NCBI GenBank assembly: GCA_002353485.1
Contig: DEJS01000005.1
Location: 62,001-126,000, forward strand
Direction of reading: 5' to 3'
Origin: Prevotella sp. UBA2742
Lineage (GTDB): Bacteria > Bacteroidota > Bacteroidia > Bacteroidales > Bacteroidaceae
DNA length: 64,000 nt
Positions 1-8,504 of this stretch are shown one piece after another. Position numbers and translations under genes: made by a program. The notes under the pieces were generated by a model. That model saw nothing but the letters and a program-made list of their open reading frames with translations, was not told the DNA's origin and did no database searches. Positions within the stretch are counted from its first letter, which is position 1. Each line of letters starts with the position of its first letter.

Positions 1-2318
1 CTGCCCAAATAGTATTCATATAAAGTTTTAGTAACAACTGAGTCACGAAGCCCGTTCCGGTAACTATATGTTGTTTCGGATATGCCGCTCAAATGGCTTC
101 TTGATGAATGATGACTTGACCTGCTGATGTTGTATGTTGACATATAAGATTGACCGTGTTCATCTGTAAAGTCATTTTTAATAAACACATATCCGTATCT
201 GACATTATGAAGACTACAAGAATATGCGTACTCTTTTTTAGCCAGCAGGGTTCCGTTACCATCAATTATGATTTCCTTGCTTGGACGTCCTCCGTCCTGT
301 GAGTACAGGTGAAACTCGCCAAGGGGGTAGGATATGTATGCGAAATTCTGGTTTCTGTAGTCGCTTATACTTGAATCATATCCATTTTTTTTCCCATAAA
401 TGATGTTGGGTATGGGTGTAAAATGATCTTGCCCCAAATTATTATGAAATCTTATATAAATATAATTCATTGGAGTTGCTATTAGATTGTCAAGCATATA
501 ATGAATGATACGCTTCTGTACACCACCGGAATTGTTCTTGATGACTTCCTCTACTTCTTTATAATATACGGGCTGTCCCTGATAGGCATTTAATGGTCTG
601 TCACTGCTTATACGATTAGCGACATATCCCATGTCACCAATTGGTATCCTTCCCCATGTATAGAGAGTGGCATTGTGGAATGCCGGAGTGGTAAGTACAC
701 CGCTGCTTTCTCCTGTCAAGGAAAGGTTGGAGTCGTGCATCTCATATTTGTATTCCGTAATGGAAACTGGTTGACCATTTCCGCTTAAGTTTACGCTTTC
801 TTTTTTCTTCAGCCGTCTTCCTAAGGTTTTCAGATTTCCAGTTGGAGATTGTATGTCATTCCCTGCTATTTGTGAGAAATTATGAGGTTCATACTCAAAA
901 GTATCGAGTGCTCCTGTCGGATATTTGATACTGCTAAGACAAAAATAGTCATCTACAGTTTCATCATAATAGTCGCTAACGAAACTGAATCCATCCAGTC
1001 TTTCATAAGGGGTGTGGGGATATGCCAATAAACATGCAGGTAATCCTGATGTGTACAGATCAACAAGCGCTTGAAAATTGGGAGTTTCCGTCCAAGACCC
1101 TTTCTTGCTATTTCCATACCCACTTAAATATCGATTATAGCAGGATTTAGCTCGATAAAAACGATAAGAGTATGTAAAAACATAAGGAGGTAGTCTGTTT
1201 CCTGACGCATCGTATTGTACAATACTATCAAGTCGCATTCTGTAGTTGGCCCATCCCATATTGCTACGCGTATCCTGATTCTCATTGGTAAAGTAACTGT
1301 CATTATACAGTTCATACCCTTTAACTAAGGCTCCTGTCTCGTCTTTCAGTTCTATTTTATTGATTCTCCCAGAAGATGTGTATAATAACTGTCCATGTAT
1401 ATCATACTTGCTTTGGTCAGCACGTAATAAGTCGGATGTAAAGACTATTGATCCGAACTCTGAGGAAACGGAAACAATGCGCTTGGTCTGATGATATCCA
1501 TACCGATTATATTCAATTTCATCATGCAAGTCTATCGTAGTTTCGTCGGCGTAGTTGAAGTGGAAAGTACCACCCTTGACCGTTTCAATCCTTGTCAGAA
1601 ACCACGCGGTAGATAAAACAGGCATATTATTACTATAGCTTTGCTTTTCTTCTTTGTCTTCAAAGATGTACTTAGTACCATCATCGGCAATTATTATATA
1701 GCCACTGTTTGTCTTGTTCAGTTTATAGGACTCGTCAGGATACAATTTCTGATAATACTGATTCTGGCTATTGAGAACCATCTCCAGGGTTCCATAATGT
1801 CCTGGAATTGAATAATTGAATTCATCCGGCATTAAATCAGAATACATACCCTCGACAAAGACATCTCTTTCAGTAGGAATTTGAAACATGGAACTAAGAT
1901 AATTTTCCTGGAACTGCCAAGGGGCATCGCTGCTTGTTATAATATAAGAGTCTGCTCTACCCTTAATGATTGTTGTAATGCAGCCACCAACCATCAATGA
2001 CCATCCAAGTCCGATAGATGAGGCTTCTGTCTCACAGTTTACATCTGCGCCATAGAATACTATGGATACGGGGAGATTATATCCTTTTCCTTGAAGTTCA
2101 AACAAAGGGATAGTAATTGAAGGCTGTCCCTTGCTGAGAGCAGTTTCTACGGAGGCTCCAATGTTGAACTGCTCTGCATTCACACTAGGATAGTTAACTT
2201 CATAATTGAAGCTGGATTGTGAAAATCCTTTTCCTGTAATGAAGAGCAGGAAAAGGAAAAGAATAAGTTTTTTTGATTTCGCGGTGCAAACCAAAGAGCG
2301 ATACAAAGTGTATTTCAT
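1..2318 (-). CDS. Rhs/YD-type secreted protein, N-terminal part (runs off left edge)
   Basis: The frame is open from an ATG at 2318 to the window edge, giving at least 772 residues with no stop. It starts with a basic n-region and hydrophobic core (KKLILFLFLLFITGKGFS), so export is likely. Residues ~35-95 carry the pattern of the N-terminal region of Bacteroidetes Rhs-type proteins: 'KGQPSITIPLFEL', then 'YNLPVSIVFYGADV', then 'ASSIGLGWSLMVGG'. The rest is Tyr/Asn/Asp/Gly-rich beta repeat sequence. The C-terminal end, where Rhs proteins carry a toxin or variable tip, is outside the window, so toxin status cannot be judged. The gene is AT-rich compared with the kilobases right of 4.2 kb, consistent with transfer. 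No immunity gene is visible. Confidence 0.7.
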   Translation of the reverse strand, partial: MKYTLYRSLVCTAKSKKLILFLFLLFITGKGFSQSSFNYEVNYPSVNAEQFNIGASVETALSKGQPSITIPLFELQGKGYNLPVSIVFYGADVNCETEASSIGLGWSLMVGGCITTIIKGRADSYIITSSDAPWQFQENYLSSMFQIPTERDVFVEGMYSDLMPDEFNYSIPGHYGTLEMVLNSQNQYYQKLYPDESYKLNKTNSGYIIIADDGTKYIFEDKEEKQSYSNNMPVLSTAWFLTRIETVKGGTFHFNYADETTIDLHDEIEYNRYGYHQTKRIVSVSSEFGSIVFTSDLLRADQSKYDIHGQLLYTSSGRINKIELKDETGALVKGYELYNDSYFTNENQDTRSNMGWANYRMRLDSIVQYDASGNRLPPYVFTYSYRFYRAKSCYNRYLSGYGNSKKGSWTETPNFQALVDLYTSGLPACLLAYPHTPYERLDGFSFVSDYYDETVDDYFCLSSIKYPTGALDTFEYEPHNFSQIAGNDIQSPTGNLKTLGRRLKKKESVNLSGNGQPVSITEYKYEMHDSNLSLTGESSGVLTTPAFHNATLYTWGRIPIGDMGYVANRISSDRPLNAYQGQPVYYKEVEEVIKNNSGGVQKRIIHYMLDNLIATPMNYIYIRFHNNLGQDHFTPIPNIIYGKKNGYDSSISDYRNQNFAYISYPLGEFHLYSQDGGRPSKEIIIDGNGTLLAKKEYAYSCSLHNVRYGYVFIKNDFTDEHGQSYMSTYNISRSSHHSSRSHLSGISETTYSYRNGLRDSVVTKTLYEYYLG

Positions 2319-2328
2319 ATACTGCACT

Positions 2329-2682
2329 TTATAGTCCAACACAACCTATGAACTTCCAGTAGCCCATAATAAGCTCGATTTCATAGTCGCCAGAGAGTGT
2401 AGACGGCAGTACGACTTGCGTCTGCGTAGAATTGACCACCGTCGTGTAAACCACAATACCATTCTCATCTTTCAAAACCAGAACATACGCAGGATGATAG
2501 TTCTCAAACGTCAGCGTGTAGTCCTCAATGTAGACCGTCGGAGGATCTGTGGGGGACTTGGGTTGGCCATTGCCTACTGGGCTGTTGTCATCAATACTTA
2601 CGGTGAAAGTAATAAGCTCCCGTGCATAAAGACTTGTGCTCATTGCGAAAGCACACATAATCATAAACAATAGTTTTTTCAT
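2329..2682 (-). CDS. Small secreted DUF3244-like protein
   Basis: The ATG at 2682 is preferred over the upstream one at 2712 because it begins a clean signal peptide (MKKLLFMIMCAFAMSTSLYA) directly downstream of a promoter-like element. The mature part is ~95 residues, rich in Thr/Val/Tyr, with the pattern KSPTDPPTVYIEDYTLTF followed by alternating beta-strand sequence and 'LPSTLSGDYEIEL'. This matches my knowledge of the DUF3244 family of small exported Bacteroidetes proteins, whose role is unknown. It lies 10 bp upstream of the Rhs-type gene on the same strand and shares its low GC, so the two are probably co-transcribed. Confidence 0.6.
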   Translation of the reverse strand: MKKLLFMIMCAFAMSTSLYARELITFTVSIDDNSPVGNGQPKSPTDPPTVYIEDYTLTFENYHPAYVLVLKDENGIVVYTTVVNSTQTQVVLPSTLSGDYEIELIMGYWKFIGCVGL

Positions 2683-2709
2683 AATTTTGCGTTTTAAATT
2701 TAGTCGATA

Positions 2710-2740
2710 CAAAATTATGAAGAGTTAATCAGACACCAAC
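2710..2740 (-). promoter_or_regulatory. Promoter of the DUF3244/Rhs pair
   Basis: On the minus strand TAATTTTG (2710-2717) matches the Bacteroidetes -7 box TAnnTTTG. GTTG sits 19 bp upstream of it, a weak match to the -33 TTTG. The start codon of the DUF3244-like gene follows 27 bp after the -7 box. Confidence 0.5.
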
Positions 2741-2831
2741 AAAATAATGCAAATAAGACTTTAGCAAAATATTAGTTTTTGCTGTAAGTCTCTAAAAGCA
2801 AATGGATTATAAAAAGTTTAGAAAGACCTTT

Positions 2832-4463
2832 TCAATACAGGTCGTGAAGGATTTCTATTAATTCTGGCATGCCTCCATGGTCTTTCTTAAAGATATCACG
2901 AAGAAGTTTTGAGCAGATTTGGGACACCCTGCTTTGGGTTATATCCAGCATGTTGCTAATCTCCTTTGACCTAAAACCAAAACGAAACAACATACAAACA
3001 TCGAAGTCTCTTACACTGATTTTATATTGTTTGGATAAAAGTAGGTTATTGAACTCAGGCAAAGCCTCAAGAACTAACTTTCGGCAATCGCGAAGTTCCT
3101 GGACAGTTAACTTCTGCCCAAACTGCTTTTTCTGTAAAACTTGATAGATGTCTGACGCTTTGATGTGTTTGTCTGAAGCAGCATGGTCTTGCAGGGATTT
3201 CTTTCTTTGCTCTTGGAGTTTCGCATTTTGCTCTTCCAAAAGTTCTTCTTTTTTCGCAATCAGTTCCTCATATTCTTCAGCATGTGCTCTGAGTTGAAGG
3301 ACTTCTGTCTGTGTTTGTTCCAATTCCTCGAGGTTTCTGATGTATTGCGCCTGCTTTCTTTTCTTCTCTGCATACATCTTATATATTATATAAGAGGCTA
3401 CGGCTACAACCAAAAGCAGCATCCCAATGCTGAACTGACGTTTCGCCTTTTCGTTTGCAGCGTTTTCTTTTTCTTGTATTGCTATTTTCTGATGACGGGT
3501 ATAGTCGTACATTGCCTGCATACGTTCCACAGTGTTTGTTGTTTTTTGCGCATACATGGAATCATTCATAGTATAGGCGTATATTGAATATTTTGAGGCA
3601 GAATCTGTTTGAAGTTGCTTCTGAAAGAGTATTGCCAATCCCATTGCACCAGCATTCTGGTTGTTAAAGTCCTTCCCGTCACGAAGCTCTTTACGGAAAT
3701 AGTATTCGGCAGAGTCTAAAACATTATTATATAGGTAATAGAGCCCTTTGGCTTTATAATAGATTTCCCGCCTTGGTGCGATGTTGCCTTTCGCATCAAA
3801 AAGCCCTGACTTGGACTCATATTTATCCATATATGCTTTTGCTTTCGGATAATCGCCCTTGTCTACAAGTGTTCTGACTATGGCACCTAAGGCAATCGCA
3901 GAGTATTGACAATAGCCGTATTGTTCGTACTTTGAGGCAACATCTTCAATTATAAATACAGCTGAGTCTGTAAGCCCCAACCGCTGATAGGCTAAATATT
4001 TTTGTTCATAACTCATCAGGGCAGCAAGAGTGTCCTGTCCTTTCCAAGCATACTTCTCAGAATACTTTTCATAGGTTATCATTTGTCTATACAGACCTTG
4101 TTGATAGAAAATAAAAGCCATTTGCCCATAGGCCCTACTCATCTGTGCGAAGTCGCAATCTGCGCTGAGTGTGTCAGCACACTCAACGGCATCGTGATAG
4201 CATTCCAAGGCCATGGGCGCCTCGCCCTGTTCGTGGTAGGCACGCCCCAGGAGGTAGTGGGCCAACAGACGGTCGTTAGGGCTGCCGTGGCGGTCGAAGA
4301 AACGGACGTAGGGCTCTACGTCCTTGGCCGTGAAGGGCTGGTCTGAGCGGTTCAGCTGGTTGATGCTGTCAAGGGCAGCACGCATCTGTGTGCGTTCTGC
4401 CTCCGTGGTGCAGCCCATCAGTACGACTGTCAGGACGAAAAGAGAAACGATGCCCTGTTTCAT
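2832..4463 (-). CDS. Membrane TPR regulator with C-terminal helix-turn-helix
   Basis: 543 residues. The N-terminus is a lipoprotein-like signal (VLTVVLMGC). Residues ~40-330 are helical repeats of TPR type (for example LLAHYLLGRAYHEQGEAPMA), followed by a transmembrane helix at ~345-365 (SIGMLLLVVAVASYIIYKMY), a Glu/Gln-rich coiled coil at ~370-440, and a LuxR-like HTH at ~484-528 (FGFRSKEISNMLDITQSRVS). The layout, with sensor repeats outside and HTH inside, is common in Bacteroidetes regulators, and it probably controls nearby secreted genes (inference). A lipobox on a protein with a cytoplasmic HTH is topologically odd, so the Cys may simply lie in an uncleaved anchor. GC is ~33-43% over most of the gene but ~67% in the row at 4201-4260, so the gene looks chimeric. 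Confidence 0.75.
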   Translation of the reverse strand: MKQGIVSLFVLTVVLMGCTTEAERTQMRAALDSINQLNRSDQPFTAKDVEPYVRFFDRHGSPNDRLLAHYLLGRAYHEQGEAPMALECYHDAVECADTLSADCDFAQMSRAYGQMAFIFYQQGLYRQMITYEKYSEKYAWKGQDTLAALMSYEQKYLAYQRLGLTDSAVFIIEDVASKYEQYGYCQYSAIALGAIVRTLVDKGDYPKAKAYMDKYESKSGLFDAKGNIAPRREIYYKAKGLYYLYNNVLDSAEYYFRKELRDGKDFNNQNAGAMGLAILFQKQLQTDSASKYSIYAYTMNDSMYAQKTTNTVERMQAMYDYTRHQKIAIQEKENAANEKAKRQFSIGMLLLVVAVASYIIYKMYAEKKRKQAQYIRNLEELEQTQTEVLQLRAHAEEYEELIAKKEELLEEQNAKLQEQRKKSLQDHAASDKHIKASDIYQVLQKKQFGQKLTVQELRDCRKLVLEALPEFNNLLLSKQYKISVRDFDVCMLFRFGFRSKEISNMLDITQSRVSQICSKLLRDIFKKDHGGMPELIEILHDLY

Positions 4464-4476
4464 ATTGATAAAGATA

Positions 4477-4502
4477 CCCCGTAGTAAAGCGTCACTACGG
4501 GG
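4477..4502. other. Short inverted repeat upstream of the TPR regulator
   Basis: CCCCGTAG (4477-4484) and CTACGGGG (4495-4502) are perfect complements around a 10-nt loop. It lies 13 bp upstream of the TPR regulator start codon and could be an operator or leader hairpin. The right arm is also part of the first 22-bp tandem repeat. Confidence 0.5.
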
Positions 4503-4560
4503 AAAGTAGGGTTTTACTACGGGGAAAGTGACGCTTTGCTACGGGGAAAGTAGGGCTTTA
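4495..4560. repeat. Three 22-bp tandem repeats
   Basis: Each unit begins with CTACGGGGAAAGT, at 4495, 4517 and 4539, giving an exact 22-bp period; the remaining nine bases vary (AGGGTTTTA, GACGCTTTG, AGGGCTTTA). The array fills the gap between the TPR regulator and the BACON gene and its last bases form the BACON stop codon. Confidence 0.85.
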
Positions 4561-5532
4561 CTTCTGCTGGGTGATGGCCAGACGGAAGCGCTTGTCCTGG
4601 CTGGCGAAGATTATTTCGCCCTTGCGGCCTGTGTTATACTCAGGACTCTTCTTGTCGATGCCCTGGAAGACAAGCTTTACATTGGTGGTCTTGATGTCGG
4701 CAGCCTCGGCTTCTGTGGCCGAACCGGTGACGGCCTTCTTCAGTGCAGAGCCCAGCTCGCCAAAGAGTCCTTTACGCTTGTTGACCTCGACGCTGTACTC
4801 CACCCAGTCGGGCTTCGACTCGATGTACCAGCACTGGTCGTAGTTGGAGGTGATGGTAGAGTCGGAGTTGGTGTACACCTCGATGCTCTTCTTGCCACCC
4901 TTCAGTCCGATTTCCAGCTGGTTGTAGTTGGTGCTCAGACGTACGCTCTTGCCTTCCTGCTTGACTTTGACGACCTCGGTCTTGCCGTCGTAGACGACAT
5001 TGATGACCTGTTCGCGCTCAATGGTCTTGTTGTTGGCCTGGACGGCAATGTCGATGCTCTTTGCATCGTTGCTGCGTGTCACGCGGAGGAAGTTCTCAGT
5101 ACCGTCCACACCAGAGGGCACTGAGAAGCTCCACTCGGTGTTGGGTGCCTCGACCTGGATGTTGAGCGAGCCTGACGTGTCGCCGTCGAAGAGGACGTCG
5201 TTCTGGCTCAGTGCAAAGCGCGTGCTGGCGGCGGTAGTGGTGGTGGTAGCGGCTTTGCCGGTGGTACGGACTCTCCGACCAGACAGGCTGTTGATGTTCT
5301 TATAGCAGATGGCTATCTGGTTGTCGCACATCTTCTTTTTGTCGGCAGTAGTGTAGGCCACCTTGGCGGCCTTGAACTTGTTGATGGCGGCACGCTGCGC
5401 GGCGGCAGTCATGGTCTGCTGCAGCTGCTGGCCCTCCATAAACAGCTTGTCGCCACTCTGTGCCATGGCTACTGCCGAGATGCACAGCATGACGGCCATG
5501 GCTACTTTCCTGATAATATTCATTCTGTTCAT
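4558..5532 (-). CDS. Secreted BACON-domain protein, last gene of the kinase/phosphatase operon
   Basis: 324 residues with a signal peptide (VAMAVMLCISAVAMAQ). Residues ~25-80 are a short helical segment. Two BACON-like beta domains follow: ~100-195, with the characteristic 'LRVTRSNDAKSIDIAVQANN...VVKVKQEGK' ending, and ~200-324, with 'WYIESKPDWVEYSVEVN' and a final 'FRLAITQQK'. BACON domains are Ig-like folds of exported Bacteroidetes proteins, often linked to carbohydrate or surface binding. It is 17 bp downstream of the kinase at 5551 and is therefore probably the terminal product of the nine-gene operon. Its place in the phospho-signalling circuit is unknown; a secreted target or sensor partner is an inference. 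Confidence 0.75.
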   Translation of the reverse strand: MNRMNIIRKVAMAVMLCISAVAMAQSGDKLFMEGQQLQQTMTAAAQRAAINKFKAAKVAYTTADKKKMCDNQIAICYKNINSLSGRRVRTTGKAATTTTTAASTRFALSQNDVLFDGDTSGSLNIQVEAPNTEWSFSVPSGVDGTENFLRVTRSNDAKSIDIAVQANNKTIEREQVINVVYDGKTEVVKVKQEGKSVRLSTNYNQLEIGLKGGKKSIEVYTNSDSTITSNYDQCWYIESKPDWVEYSVEVNKRKGLFGELGSALKKAVTGSATEAEAADIKTTNVKLVFQGIDKKSPEYNTGRKGEIIFASQDKRFRLAITQQK

Positions 5533-5550
5533 ATTGTTTCGTTAATGTGA

Positions 5551-7005
5551 TTATTTCTTTTCTGCTTCTTTTTTATCGCTACCGCTGTTTAGCGTGGCCA
5601 GGAAGGCCTCTACGGCCTGGGCGCGCTTGGCAAAGGACTCGGCACTGGCGGTCTCGCCCAGCTCCTTCATGCCCTCAGCCTGGCCTTCCAGTCGGGTCTT
5701 GGCCTCCTGAAGGGCGCTGATGGCTTTGTTCATGGGGGTGGCGACGTCGACCTTCACCTTCAGCTGCTGGTTTTTCTTTACCAGTGCTTCTGCCTCCTGG
5801 AAGGCTTTGACGGCTGTTATGAGCGACTGTTCGTAGTCCTGACTCTCGCTGTCCATACCCAGCTCTACGGCGTGGTTGGCCTCGTCGAGCTTGGAGTTGA
5901 TGACCGACATGGCCTGGGCCTTCTGTTTCTCGACCAGTGCCTTCTGGGCCTGCTCCTTAGCCTCGTCCTGCTTGTTCTTGGCTACGAAGCCGGCTATGGC
6001 GAGCACCACGACGAGCACGGCAGCGGCAGCAGCCAACATCATCTTCTTCTGCTTGGACAGTCCGCCCTGCATGGTACGGGGGTCTTCCAGGGCAGCACGC
6101 ATCTGGGCTGAGGTCTGGAAGCGCAGCTCCTGTTTCTTCTCGCAGGCCTTGGCAATGATGGCACGATACTCCTTGTTCTTGATGACTTCAAGGGGCAGCT
6201 TGGCCTTCAGCTGCTTGTCCAGAATCTCGTGACGTGCACCCTCGAACGGTGTGTGGCCCACGATGCACTGATAGAGCAGTATGCCGATGGCGTAGATGTC
6301 GGTGGTCTGGTTCTGGTGCTGTATGTCGCCCAAGGCCAGCTCGGGTGCGGCATATTCGGGCTTGCCCATGAACTTGCCTGCCACGGTGAGCGACTTGTCG
6401 CTGGTGGTCAGCGTGTTCATCTGCTTGGCAATACCGAAGTCGATGAGCTTGATGTGTCCGTCGCTGGTGACCATGATGTTCGAGGGGTCAATGTCACGAT
6501 GGATATAGCCTGCATCGTGCAGCGCCATCAGACCGGAGAGTACGTTGACCACGATGATCTTGGCAAAGTGCTCGGGGTCGTTCTTGTAGTCCTGTGCCAG
6601 CTTGACGGCGTATGGCACGTCCTCGCCGTTGCGGTCGGTGGTCTTGCCCTCGAAGATGTCGTATAGCGACACGCCGTTCAGCAGCTCGCTCACCACGTGG
6701 TAGTGCTTGACGACGCCCGAAGGGGTCTGCTCGTTAATCTCGATGAATCCTAACATCTCCACCAGGTTGTCGTTGCGCAGCTGTATCGAAGCCTCGCGCT
6801 TGGCACGCTCGATGGCCTGTGCGGGCAGGTCGTCGAACATGAACTTGATGGCCACAGGACGTGTGGCACCCGTACGCTCGTTGACGCAGATGCCCTTATA
6901 CACCTGACCCATACCTCCTACGCCAATGGGCTCGTCGGAGGAGTCTACCTGATAGTAAATACCATTTCTTTTCTCAATTTCTCCTTGTAATGTGACTATA
7001 GCCAT
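5551..7005 (-). CDS. Hanks-type Ser/Thr kinase with TM and coiled-coil tail (kinase 2)
   Basis: 484 residues. Kinase landmarks: P-loop GVGGMGQVYKG (28-38), ATP-binding Lys54 in VAIKF, catalytic loop HRDIDPSN (169-176), DFG (189-191), APE (220-222). The catalytic-loop Lys of HRDxKxxN is replaced by Asp173, which is unusual; the base Asp171 and metal Asn176 are kept. A transmembrane helix (~322-342) is followed by ~140 residues of Ala/Glu/Lys-rich coiled coil, presumably periplasmic, with no PASTA repeats. It sits 14 bp after a PP2C gene, a matched kinase-phosphatase pair, and 17 bp before the BACON gene. Kinase assignment is firm; full activity is uncertain because of the Lys-to-Asp change. 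Confidence 0.93.
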   Translation of the reverse strand: MAIVTLQGEIEKRNGIYYQVDSSDEPIGVGGMGQVYKGICVNERTGATRPVAIKFMFDDLPAQAIERAKREASIQLRNDNLVEMLGFIEINEQTPSGVVKHYHVVSELLNGVSLYDIFEGKTTDRNGEDVPYAVKLAQDYKNDPEHFAKIIVVNVLSGLMALHDAGYIHRDIDPSNIMVTSDGHIKLIDFGIAKQMNTLTTSDKSLTVAGKFMGKPEYAAPELALGDIQHQNQTTDIYAIGILLYQCIVGHTPFEGARHEILDKQLKAKLPLEVIKNKEYRAIIAKACEKKQELRFQTSAQMRAALEDPRTMQGGLSKQKKMMLAAAAAVLVVVLAIAGFVAKNKQDEAKEQAQKALVEKQKAQAMSVINSKLDEANHAVELGMDSESQDYEQSLITAVKAFQEAEALVKKNQQLKVKVDVATPMNKAISALQEAKTRLEGQAEGMKELGETASAESFAKRAQAVEAFLATLNSGSDKKEAEKK

Positions 7006-7020
7006 AATACACTATCTATT

Positions 7021-8493
7021 TTATAATTTCTTCTTGATGTCCTTTATCTTGCCAATCAGCTGGTCTATCTTCTGCGAAGCCGGCAGTGTGGTGACATAGA
7101 TGCGCTTTTGGTTCTGCATCACCTTCATGGCCAGGCTGTTGGGGTCCTTCAGCTCACGTGCCACTCCGTCAAGGGTAGGCTTGAACTTATGGTTGGTCGT
7201 ATTGTCCAAGTCGGCTACTAATGACAGAATCTGGTTGCGCAGGTTTCTCTTCTCGCCCATCGTCTTGCCAAAGTCCTTGCCGCTGACCTCCTTCAGACTG
7301 GTCATACGGTTCATAATCTTCTGTGCCGTCTCAGACGCTGTGCCAGTGTTGGCTGTACCCTTGCCGTTGTCCATGACACCTGTGGGTTTCGACATGGCGT
7401 TGACCTTTGTCTCCAGACGGTCCACCTGGTCCATCAGACTGTCGATATATTCCAGCAGCGAGGCTTTCTCGTACTCCAACACTTCCACACGGGTGATGAG
7501 CTCCTTGCTGCCTTTCTCCTTGATGTCGCTATACAGCTGCAGCGAACTCTCCAGTTGGGTTATCTGGCGGCTCTTCTCGCCCAGCTGTGTCCGCAACTCC
7601 TCAAGCTCGGCACCGCTACTGCCACCACGCGAAAGTATGAAGTTGAACACCAGGCTTACCAGCAACAGCACCCCCATGATGCTCATGATGATTTTCGTCA
7701 GTTTGTCCATCTTGTCTTTAAGTATTGAGTTCATATTCACCTCCACCACGGCCATGGTGTGGTTGTCGTGGTGGCCGCCAGTGGCAAAACCACGTTGGTC
7801 TACCTCTGCCGAGAGGTTGGCTGCCAGCGACTGTACGTCCTGCTGCGATGTCAGGCGCGCTGCCAGCTCCTCGTGTGGCATGATGCCCCATACACCATCA
7901 GAGCAAAGCACGAAGCGGTCGCCCTTGCGGAACGCCACCTCTTCTATCTCGGGGGCGTGGTTGCTGGTATTGCCCAGTCCGCGCATGATGACGTTCGACT
8001 GTGGCGATACGCGGGCCTGCTCCTCCGTCATGGCTTTGTTCTGCACCATCTGGCCCACCAGCGAGTGGTCCTTGGTGCGGAAGACGATGCGCCGGCCCCT
8101 GATTTGGTAGCAGCGGCTGTCTCCCAGATGAGTCACCAGCGCCGACTGTTCGCTGATGAGCACTGCCACCAGCGTCGAGCCCATGCCTTTCAGCGAGGGT
8201 ACTTCGTCCATCTTCTGGTACAGCGCGTCGTTGGCCTTGCTCACGGCCCGTTTCAGGGCCTCCACGCGAGAGGCCTGCGGGCTGGCGTTCACCATCTCCG
8301 TCAAGAAGACGTTCTTGGCGATGTACGATGCCGTCTTGCCACCCGGACCGCCACCCATGCCGTCACATACCACCGCAAGGAAACCCAGCGGGGTGTCAAC
8401 CCAGCCTACGTCATCCTGATTCTCTGGGCGTCCGCCCTGCTTCGAAATGGCAATGCCTCGCAGCTGATAGCGTTGTGACTGAATAGGGGTCAT
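7021..8493 (-). CDS. Membrane-anchored PP2C phosphatase (phosphatase 2)
   Basis: 490 residues. The PP2C metal and phosphate motifs are all present: RPENQDD (22-28), DGMGGGPGG (44-52), GDSR (124-127), CSDG (197-200) and the final DN at 243-244 (HHDNHT). A transmembrane helix at ~266-287 is followed by ~200 residues with a strong coiled coil. The catalytic domain should face the cytoplasm and remove phosphate from Ser/Thr on operon partners. It is a clear paralogue of the phosphatase at 12095, sharing DGMGGGPGGKTAS, KGMGST, TEEQAR and QSN segments, which indicates duplication of a kinase-phosphatase module. Confidence 0.93.
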   Translation of the reverse strand: MTPIQSQRYQLRGIAISKQGGRPENQDDVGWVDTPLGFLAVVCDGMGGGPGGKTASYIAKNVFLTEMVNASPQASRVEALKRAVSKANDALYQKMDEVPSLKGMGSTLVAVLISEQSALVTHLGDSRCYQIRGRRIVFRTKDHSLVGQMVQNKAMTEEQARVSPQSNVIMRGLGNTSNHAPEIEEVAFRKGDRFVLCSDGVWGIMPHEELAARLTSQQDVQSLAANLSAEVDQRGFATGGHHDNHTMAVVEVNMNSILKDKMDKLTKIIMSIMGVLLLVSLVFNFILSRGGSSGAELEELRTQLGEKSRQITQLESSLQLYSDIKEKGSKELITRVEVLEYEKASLLEYIDSLMDQVDRLETKVNAMSKPTGVMDNGKGTANTGTASETAQKIMNRMTSLKEVSGKDFGKTMGEKRNLRNQILSLVADLDNTTNHKFKPTLDGVARELKDPNSLAMKVMQNQKRIYVTTLPASQKIDQLIGKIKDIKKKL

Positions 8494-8504
8494 CGGCTCT
8501 TTCC

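Noticed and set aside
4495..4560. Possible CRISPR array
   Set aside because: Units are contiguous 22-bp repeats with three copies, no unique spacers and no cas genes.
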